Assembly (NCBI RefSeq): GCF_028994805.1
Contig: NZ_JAJQQP010000002.1
Coordinates: 124,001-188,000 of the forward strand
DNA: 64,000 nucleotides
Origin: Promicromonospora iranensis
Lineage (GTDB): Bacteria > Actinomycetota > Actinomycetes > Actinomycetales > Cellulomonadaceae
Direction: 5' to 3'
In this document: piece after piece, positions 58,668 to 64,000 of the stretch
Numbering within the stretch: the first letter of the stretch is position 1
Layout of the letters: each line of letters begins with the position of its first letter
Translations under genes and position numbers: made by a program
The notes under the pieces: generated by a model
What the model was told of the DNA's origin: nothing
Database searches by the model: none
Seen by the model: only the letters and a program-made list of their open reading frames with translations

Positions 58668-60770
58668 GTGGCGAACGACGGCAAGACCGCTCTGCGGGCT
58701 GATATCCAGGCGTTGCGGGCGGTGGCCGTGCTGGCGGTCGTGCTGTTCCACCTGTGGCCGAACCGGCTGACCGGTGGGTACGTGGGTGTGGACGTGTTCT
58801 TCGTGATCTCGGGCTTCCTCATTACCTCGCACATCGCGCGGGACGTCGACGCCGGGCGGTTCTCGGTGACCACGTTCTGGGCGCGGCGGATGCTGCGGCT
58901 GCTGCCTGCATCGCTGCTCGTGCTCGCCGTGACCGCGGGAGGCGTGTGGGCGCTGGCCCCGATCCAGCACTGGGAGCAGTGGTTCCGGGAGATCGCAGCC
59001 TCCGGGCTGTACGCGCAGAACTGGATCCTGGCCGCGGACGCCGTGGACTACCTGGCCGCGGAGAACGTGACCTCCCCGGTCCAGCACTACTGGTCGCTGT
59101 CGGCCGAGGAACAGTTCTACCTGGTCTGGCCGCTGCTGATCGGGCTGTCCTTGCTGGTCGGCCGATTCCTTCGACGCTCTTCGAGCGCGGGCCAGGCCGG
59201 GCGGCGGGAGTCGTGGCGACCCGTGGCGGCAGGGCTCCTGACACTGGTCGTCGTGGTATCGCTGGTGACGTCGGTGGTCTGGACCGAGGCTGACCAGGCG
59301 TTCGCGTACTTCATCACTCCCACCCGGGCGTGGGAGTTCGGTGCCGGAGCGCTGCTGGCCTTCGTGCCTGCCTGGGGCCGGTCCCGTACCGCTGCAGGGC
59401 GCGGCGGTCCGGCAGGCGTGGTGGCATGGGTCGGCCTGGCCCTGATCGTGATCTCCGCGATCGGGTTCACCAGCACCACGCCGTTCCCGGGAGCCTGGGC
59501 GGCCGTCCCCGTCCTGGGTACCGTCCTGGTGATCTGGGCCCGAGCCACGGACCGTTTCACGACCGGCCTGGCCGGTCTCGCGCCGGTCCAGTTCCTGGGT
59601 GACGTGTCCTACGCGGTCTACCTGTGGCACTGGCCACTGATCGTGCTGCTCCCGTACGCCACCGGGCACGACCTGCGCACGGGCGACAAGCTCGCGATCC
59701 TGGCTGCCACGGTCCTGCTGGCTTGGGCCACCCGGACCTGGATCGAGAAGCCCGTCCTGCGCCAGCGGCACCGGTTCCGGCCCGCTCCCACCTTCATCAG
59801 CGCGGCCGTCGCCACCGCACTGGTCCTGGGTGTGGCGCTGGCGGGGGTGCACGCAGCACGCGAGCACGTACGTGCCGAGCTGGCCGCGGTCGCCGCGCTC
59901 ACCAGCTCCGAGTGCTTCGGCGCCGCTTCCCGCCCGTTGTCCGGGCCGTCCTGCGTCAACCCCGACCTGGACGGTGTCGCCGTTCCCGCTCCGGATGCCG
60001 CGCACTCGGACGTGCCGGAGCTCTTCCGCGGCCGTTGTGCCGGTACGAGCAAGACGGACTCCCAGCCGAAGCCCTGCAGCGTGGGCGCCCCGGACGGGTC
60101 CGTGCGGGTCGCACTGATCGGCGACTCGCACGCGGTCCAGTACTCCGCGATGCTCGCGAGCATCGCGGAGCGCAACGGCTGGGAGCTGGACACCTACTCG
60201 AAGGGCGCCTGCCCGTTCTCGGACGTGCGGCGGGCGCAGGACGACGTGCTGCACGCGGCGTGCACCACCTGGATCGAGCGGGCCAAGGTGATGCTCGTGG
60301 AGGGGGACTACGACCTCGTGGTGACCTCCCAGGTGAGCGGCGTGGACTGGGAACCGCCGCAGGGCACCTCCACCGAGGAGTTCGCGGAGGGCGGCCTGGC
60401 CTCGCTCTGGTCCGGGCTGGCCGACCGGGGAGTGCGAGTGGTCGCGGTCGCCGACGTGCCTCGCCCGATGCGGGGCGTTCTCGACTGCCTGCAGGAGCCG
60501 GAGCGCGACGTGACGACGGACTGCCGCGTCTCCAGGGCTGACGGGCTGCTCTACGACCCGCAGCCCGGTGCCGTCGAACGTCTGAACCGGCCGGACGTCA
60601 CCCTGCTCGACCTCACGGACGTCTACTGCGACGACCGCGAGTGCTTGCCGGTCATCGGTGGTGCCACGGTCTACCGCGACTCCAACCACCTCACCAACAC
60701 CTTCGCGCGCACGCTCGAACCGTACTTCGAGGCAGGGCTGGTCCCGTTGGTGGGCGCGGACCGGTCCTGA
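58668..60770 (+). CDS. Acyltransferase-3/SGNH fusion (OafA-like surface O-acetyltransferase)
   Basis: The GTG at 58668 follows GGAGAG. Residues about 10-380 of 700 form the membrane acyltransferase-3 domain with about ten segments: RADIQALRAVAVLAVVLFHL (conserved Arg and His), GYVGVDVFFVISGFLIT and WSLSAEEQFYLVWP. After a linker, an SGNH domain (about 470-700) shows ALIGDSHAVQYS and a late DSNHLTN, with the Ser, Asp and His. Such fusions O-acetylate cell-wall or capsular sugars from cytosolic acetyl-CoA. No polysaccharide cluster is adjacent. Confidence 0.92.
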   Translation: MANDGKTALRADIQALRAVAVLAVVLFHLWPNRLTGGYVGVDVFFVISGFLITSHIARDVDAGRFSVTTFWARRMLRLLPASLLVLAVTAGGVWALAPIQHWEQWFREIAASGLYAQNWILAADAVDYLAAENVTSPVQHYWSLSAEEQFYLVWPLLIGLSLLVGRFLRRSSSAGQAGRRESWRPVAAGLLTLVVVVSLVTSVVWTEADQAFAYFITPTRAWEFGAGALLAFVPAWGRSRTAAGRGGPAGVVAWVGLALIVISAIGFTSTTPFPGAWAAVPVLGTVLVIWARATDRFTTGLAGLAPVQFLGDVSYAVYLWHWPLIVLLPYATGHDLRTGDKLAILAATVLLAWATRTWIEKPVLRQRHRFRPAPTFISAAVATALVLGVALAGVHAAREHVRAELAAVAALTSSECFGAASRPLSGPSCVNPDLDGVAVPAPDAAHSDVPELFRGRCAGTSKTDSQPKPCSVGAPDGSVRVALIGDSHAVQYSAMLASIAERNGWELDTYSKGACPFSDVRRAQDDVLHAACTTWIERAKVMLVEGDYDLVVTSQVSGVDWEPPQGTSTEEFAEGGLASLWSGLADRGVRVVAVADVPRPMRGVLDCLQEPERDVTTDCRVSRADGLLYDPQPGAVERLNRPDVTLLDLTDVYCDDRECLPVIGGATVYRDSNHLTNTFARTLEPYFEAGLVPLVGADRS

Positions 60771-60782
60771 GACCTGCCGTTC

Positions 60783-61211
60783 TCAGCCCGCGGCTCCGCC
60801 TGCCCTGGTCTGCTCCGGCGCGGTCTCGTCCCCAGGCGCTGTCCGACGGCGCTCCCGGCGGCCGCGGACCAGCTCGGTCGCCAGGGCGTCCAGCGGCTGG
60901 GCGAACGCGTCCTCGAAGCGCGCGAGCCACGCCCGCGCCGCAGCCGTCCCGGCGTCGTCCACGGCGTAGAGGCGGCGGGTGCCCTCGGCGCGCACCTGGA
61001 CCAGGCCGGCCTCTCGCAGCACCCTGAGGTGCTGCGAGACGGCCGGCTGGGTGATGCGTACGCGTGCCTGCAGTGCGGTGACCAGGGCGCCCGCCGGCTG
61101 CTCGCCCGGGACCAGCAGCTCGAGCAGGCGACGTCGCACGGGATCACCGAGCGCCTCGAACACCCCTGCCCGTGCGGAGTCCACGGCGTCCGCGCCTGAC
61201 GCACCTGGCAC
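60783..61211 (-). CDS. ArsR-family transcriptional regulator
   Basis: The 142-residue protein starts at a GTG directly after the SRPBCC stop (TGAGTG). It has the ArsR HTH: FEALGDPVRRRLLELL and ITQPAVSQHLRVLREAGLV, followed by a wing RAEGTRRLYAVD. The C-terminal helix ends in an unstructured Ala/Gly tail. No metal ligands are visible. It is the second gene of a pair with the SRPBCC protein, the reverse order of the pair at 18522-19360, and probably binds the palindrome at 61870. Confidence 0.9.
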   Translation of the reverse strand: MPGASGADAVDSARAGVFEALGDPVRRRLLELLVPGEQPAGALVTALQARVRITQPAVSQHLRVLREAGLVQVRAEGTRRLYAVDDAGTAAARAWLARFEDAFAQPLDALATELVRGRRERRRTAPGDETAPEQTRAGGAAG

Positions 61212-61856
61212 TCAGGACTCCGGTGTCGTCGTGTAGAAGGCCAGGGTCCGTTCGCCCGCGGCGCGGGCCTGGTCGGCGTCCTCCCCGGCGGCGATGGCGG
61301 CGTCGGCCCAGCTGGTGCTGGCGAGCCGCACGAACTCGACACCCTCCGCCGAGGTCGACCACGCCTCGACCTCCGCGGGGTCCAGGCTGGCGCCGTTCGC
61401 GAGGTGCAGCCCCAGCCCCATGAGGCTGAGATCCCAGCCGACACCGGCGGCACCCGGGCCGTACTGCGTCCAGAAGTCGGGGTCGACGGGTGCCTCGTGG
61501 ACCAGCTCGAGCGTGGTGCCGTCGCCGGCGGGAGTGAGGTGGACGGTGAGCCAGGAGACGGTGTCCCCGAACTCCCAGGTGACGGCGAACTCCTCGGGTG
61601 CGGCGCAGCGCTCGACGACACCGCCCGCGTTGCCCTCGAGCTGATAGCGGCCGCCGACCGTGAGATCGCCGGTCACCGGGAGGAACCAGCGGGGGAGGCG
61701 GTCGGCGGAGGTGAGGGCGTCCCAGAGGTCGGCACGTTCGGCGGCATAGGTGCGGCGGGCGACGGCGACCTTGGTCGGGACGCCGTCCCGGGTGCTGTCG
61801 CGGACCTCTCGGGTGACGAGGCCGGCGATGGCGGCGGGGTCGATCACGGTGGGCAT
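61212..61856 (-). CDS. SRPBCC (AHSA1-like) domain protein
   Basis: The 214-residue protein starts at the ATG at 61856 behind GAAGGAGA. The helix-grip fold begins ARRTYAAERADLWDALTSADRL and continues with GGRYQLEGNAGG and EEFAVTWEF. It is longer than the SRPBCC protein at 18875 and has an N-terminal 30-residue extension and a C-terminal helical part (SWADAAIAAGEDADQAR). It probably binds a hydrophobic ligand, with expression controlled by the downstream ArsR. Confidence 0.88.
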   Translation of the reverse strand: MPTVIDPAAIAGLVTREVRDSTRDGVPTKVAVARRTYAAERADLWDALTSADRLPRWFLPVTGDLTVGGRYQLEGNAGGVVERCAAPEEFAVTWEFGDTVSWLTVHLTPAGDGTTLELVHEAPVDPDFWTQYGPGAAGVGWDLSLMGLGLHLANGASLDPAEVEAWSTSAEGVEFVRLASTSWADAAIAAGEDADQARAAGERTLAFYTTTPES

Positions 61857-61869
61857 GTTCTCTCCTTCT

Positions 61870-61885
61870 ATAAGTGGCCACTTAT
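61870..61885. promoter_or_regulatory. ArsR operator (ATAAGTGGCCACTTAT)
   Basis: A perfect 16-bp palindrome lies 13 bp upstream of the SRPBCC start, overlapping the likely -10 region of the SRPBCC-ArsR operon. Palindromes of this A/T-edged type are common ArsR targets. Confidence 0.8.
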
Positions 61886-61981
61886 GTTAACCCACGGAGC
61901 ACGTGCCGCCGCAACGTCCGATAAAAAGTGTGCCAAGCACGAGGAGGCAGGAGTGTCGGTGGGGCGGAGTAGGTTCTGGAC

Positions 61982-62584
61982 ATGGCCCAGATCGCCGTGG
62001 TTCCCGCCACTGCCGACTGGTTCGACGACATCGCCCGCGTCATCAACCCGACCGGGCGTGAGCAGGCGTGCTGGTGCATGCACTGGCGGGCGCCCGCCAG
62101 GGAGGACATCACGACGCGCGGGGCCCGGCTGCGCGAGCTCACCGAGCAGGAGCCGGCCCCAGGAATGCTCGCGTACCTCGTCGCCGCGGGATCCGACGCG
62201 GACGTGGCCGGCTGGCTCGGGTTCTCGCGGCGGTCGGACGCCAGACCGTTGCAGCGGTCCCGTGTGCTGCCCGTGGGCGATCCGGAGACCTGGTCCACCA
62301 CCTGGGTCTTCCTGTGCGTGACGGTCCGCGCGGGCTTCCGTCGGCAGGGGGTCGCCCAGGCACTGCTCGACGCCGGGGTCGACTACGCCGCCGGTCACGG
62401 GGCGACGGCGCTCGACGCGTTCCCGGTCGAGCCCGAGCCCGGCCGCCGGGTGCCGGTGAGCGCAGCCTTCGTCGGCACCGTCGGCATGTTCGAGCGGGCG
62501 GGGTTCGACCGGCTGGCGCCCACGGACGCGACGAGCGGCCGGCTGACCCGCTGGCACATGCGGCGCGAGCTCACGCCGGGCTGA
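61982..62584 (+). CDS. GNAT-family N-acetyltransferase
   Basis: The 200-residue protein has the GNAT acetyl-CoA-binding segment CVTVRAGFRRQGVAQALLDA (motif A, RxxGxA-like) and a motif B/C end in MFERAGFDRL. The N-terminus has an uncommon Cys/Trp cluster (ACWCMHWR). No ribosome-binding site precedes the ATG at 61982, and TAGGTT lies 6 bp upstream, so it may be leaderless. Substrate unknown. Confidence 0.85.
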   Translation: MAQIAVVPATADWFDDIARVINPTGREQACWCMHWRAPAREDITTRGARLRELTEQEPAPGMLAYLVAAGSDADVAGWLGFSRRSDARPLQRSRVLPVGDPETWSTTWVFLCVTVRAGFRRQGVAQALLDAGVDYAAGHGATALDAFPVEPEPGRRVPVSAAFVGTVGMFERAGFDRLAPTDATSGRLTRWHMRRELTPG

Positions 62585-62605
62585 TCACCGCCTGCGCGGC
62601 GGGTG

Positions 62606-63001
62606 CTACTCCTCGACCGGAACGACCACGCACAGCTCGAACGTCTCCCGGCCACGGCGGAGCAGGTACCGCACGCGCTCCGCGGTCTCCTCCGCCGCGT
62701 TCTCGTCCTTGTAGCTCCAGCGCACGTCGACCCACAGCAAGGTGTCGCCGACCTGCTCGACGGCGCGCACGTCCGGCACGGCGGCGACCAGCCCTTGCTC
62801 CCGGTAGGCGGCGAGCATGCCGCCGAGCGCCTCGCGCGCTGCCTCGGCGTCGGGCACGACGAGGGACCGTTCCGCCTCGACCACCACCGACGGGTAGGCG
62901 AGGCTCTCGGTCACGGTCTCCAGGTCGCCCGACCCGAGCGCGACACCGTAGTCGACGAAGAACGTGACCAGGTCGTCCTGGTCGTACGGAGTACTGGGCA
63001 T
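62606..63001 (-). CDS. SnoaL-like/NTF2-fold protein
   Basis: The 131-residue protein starts at the ATG at 63001 (a second ATG lies 12 codons upstream). It looks like a single NTF2-like cone: TFFVDYGVALGSGDLETVTE, the typical first helix, followed by strands with VEQVGDTLLWVDVRWSYKD and a final VRYLLRRGRETFELC. Such proteins act as small hydrolases, isomerases or ligand binders; the catalytic Asp/His of SnoaL is not obvious. It is convergent with the GNAT gene. Confidence 0.75.
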   Translation of the reverse strand: MPSTPYDQDDLVTFFVDYGVALGSGDLETVTESLAYPSVVVEAERSLVVPDAEAAREALGGMLAAYREQGLVAAVPDVRAVEQVGDTLLWVDVRWSYKDENAAEETAERVRYLLRRGRETFELCVVVPVEE

Positions 63002-63070
63002 GCCTTCACCGTAGGCGGACACCAGGCTCCGCACCACGCCGCGTCTCGCACCACGCCGCCTCGCCGAGTC

Positions 63071-64000
63071 TCAACGCGTGGGTTGGTCGAGCGCCTCGGA
63101 CAGGTCGGTCCAGAGGTCCTCGACGTCCTCCAGGCCGACCGACAGGCGAACCAGGTCGGGGGAGATGCCCGCGTCCTTGCGGGCGACCTCCTCCATGATC
63201 CGGTGCGTCAGGGAAGCCGGGTGCTGGATCAGGCTGTCCACGCTGCCCAGGCTCACCGCGGGGGTGATCAGGCGGACGGCGGCGACCAGGGCCACGGGGT
63301 CGACGGACGTCTCGAACGACACCATCGCACCGCCCAGGCTGGGGTAGTGCACCCGCGTCACCCGGTGGTGGGCGGCCAGCCGGCGGGCCAGCTCCGCTGC
63401 CGTGGCCGACGCCGCGCGCACGCGCACCGGGAGCGTCGCCAGCCCGCGCAGGAGCTCGTAGCCCGCCATCGGGTGCAGCATGCCGCCGGTGACGAACCGG
63501 ACCTGCCGCAGCCGCCGGGCGAAGTCCTCCGCGCAGGCGATGACGCCGCCCATCACGTCGCCGTGCCCGCCCAGGTACTTGGTGGCGCTGTGCAGCACGA
63601 GGCTCGCCCCGAGCGTCAGCGGACGCTGCAGCACCGGCGTGGCGAACGTGTTGTCCACCAGGAGGGGTACCGGGCCGCAGGCGTCGGCCAGGGCGCGCAG
63701 GTCGACCTCGGTGAGGGTGGGGTTGGCAGGGCTCTCGACGACGACCAGCCCGGTCCGGTCCGTGATGGCCGATGCCACCTCGTCGGGTGTCGCCCACGTC
63801 ACCGAGTTGCCGAGCAGGCCGGACTCGAGCAGGTGGTCCGTGGTGCCGTACAGCGGCCGCACACCGACCACCTCCGGCTTGCCCGCCGTGACCTGGGCCA
63901 GCAGGCAGGCCGACAGGGCGGCCATGCCGCTCGCGAACGCGACGGCGGACTCCGCGCCCTCGAGCTCGGCGAGCGCGGTCTCGAAACGGCGCACCGTCGG
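63071..64000 (-). CDS. PLP-dependent trans-sulfuration enzyme (Cys/Met metabolism family), 5' end beyond the window
   Basis: The 309 residues in the window lack only the N-terminus; the first visible residues PTVRRFE correspond to the usual NPTxxxFE segment. PLP-family landmarks are AFASGMAALSACLL, LYGTTDHLL, VVVESPANPTL and LVDNTFATP, and the Schiff-base Lys lies in LHSATKYLGGHGDVMGG. The C-terminal RLSVGLEDVEDLWTDL is standard. The enzyme could be cystathionine gamma-synthase, cystathionine gamma-lyase or methionine gamma-lyase; these cannot be told apart without the full sequence. Confidence 0.88.
   Translation of the reverse strand, partial: PTVRRFETALAELEGAESAVAFASGMAALSACLLAQVTAGKPEVVGVRPLYGTTDHLLESGLLGNSVTWATPDEVASAITDRTGLVVVESPANPTLTEVDLRALADACGPVPLLVDNTFATPVLQRPLTLGASLVLHSATKYLGGHGDVMGGVIACAEDFARRLRQVRFVTGGMLHPMAGYELLRGLATLPVRVRAASATAAELARRLAAHHRVTRVHYPSLGGAMVSFETSVDPVALVAAVRLITPAVSLGSVDSLIQHPASLTHRIMEEVARKDAGISPDLVRLSVGLEDVEDLWTDLSEALDQPTR

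Overview
The window is very GC-rich (about 70% or more by eye), dense with GTG starts and 4-nt stop/start overlaps, and carries an actinobacterial imuA'-imuB-dnaE2 mutasome, an IdeR/DmdR-type iron box and several leaderless-looking genes. This points to a high-GC actinobacterium. A secreted GH5 glycosidase with a ricin-type lectin module and the general gene content would suit a saprophytic Micrococcales member (Promicromonosporaceae/Cellulomonadaceae type), but that placement is inference. No rRNA, tRNA, CRISPR array or intact insertion sequence was seen.

Layout. 0-20.5 kb is a mosaic of small units: a polytopic membrane protein, a secreted GH5-CBM13 glycosidase, a large membrane protein with a split serine-hydrolase triad, a sigma-70 factor, an MmyB-like regulator divergent from an MFS exporter, a SpoU methyltransferase with a CPBP membrane protein, a TAP-type lipoprotein hydrolase, an MHYT sensor, an iron-regulated siderophore-interacting protein, a VWA protein plus Tat-secreted binding protein pair with no transporter, an ArsR-SRPBCC pair and a PEBP-YbaK pair.

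20.8-39.5 kb is a coherent catabolic island: two TetR regulators, three SDRs, two MDR-type dehydrogenases, a complete branched-chain-amino-acid-type ABC importer (two ATPases, two permeases, lipoprotein), an APH-fold kinase, an acyl-CoA ligase, two acyl-CoA dehydrogenases, a thiolase, a MaoC hydratase and a hotdog thioesterase. The genes could import a carboxylic or alcoholic substrate, activate it to a CoA thioester and shorten it by beta-oxidation-like steps. Three ACCGnC-N2-GnCGGT palindromes lie upstream of the three main transcription units. A second, 38-bp block is shared by the two divergent promoters. Together they suggest a local regulon. The substrate is unknown.

39.6-46.2 kb is the SOS mutasome: a perfect LexA box, then imuA', imuB and dnaE2 with overlapping ends. 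dnaE2 carries a 64-bp palindrome inside its coding sequence, read in frame. A ThrE-like exporter and a membrane-anchored Ser/Thr kinase follow.

50.2-54.4 kb is an eroded accessory patch with visibly lower GC around 53.3-54.3 kb. It holds an Rhs (YD-repeat) scrap, a HAD phosphatase, an XRE/PLD-like plus NUDIX operon, a frameshifted duplicate of an HtaA-domain gene, truncated immunity-like genes and an IS1380-family transposase scrap. 54.4-64 kb returns to ordinary genes: MerR with an aldo/keto reductase, an APH-like kinase, the intact HtaA-domain gene, a secreted GDPD, an acyltransferase-SGNH fusion, a second SRPBCC-ArsR pair in reverse order, a GNAT, a SnoaL-like protein and a trans-sulfuration PLP enzyme cut by the window end.

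Many 3' ends carry long perfect hairpins with no U-tract, each of different sequence, which probably serve as bidirectional terminators.
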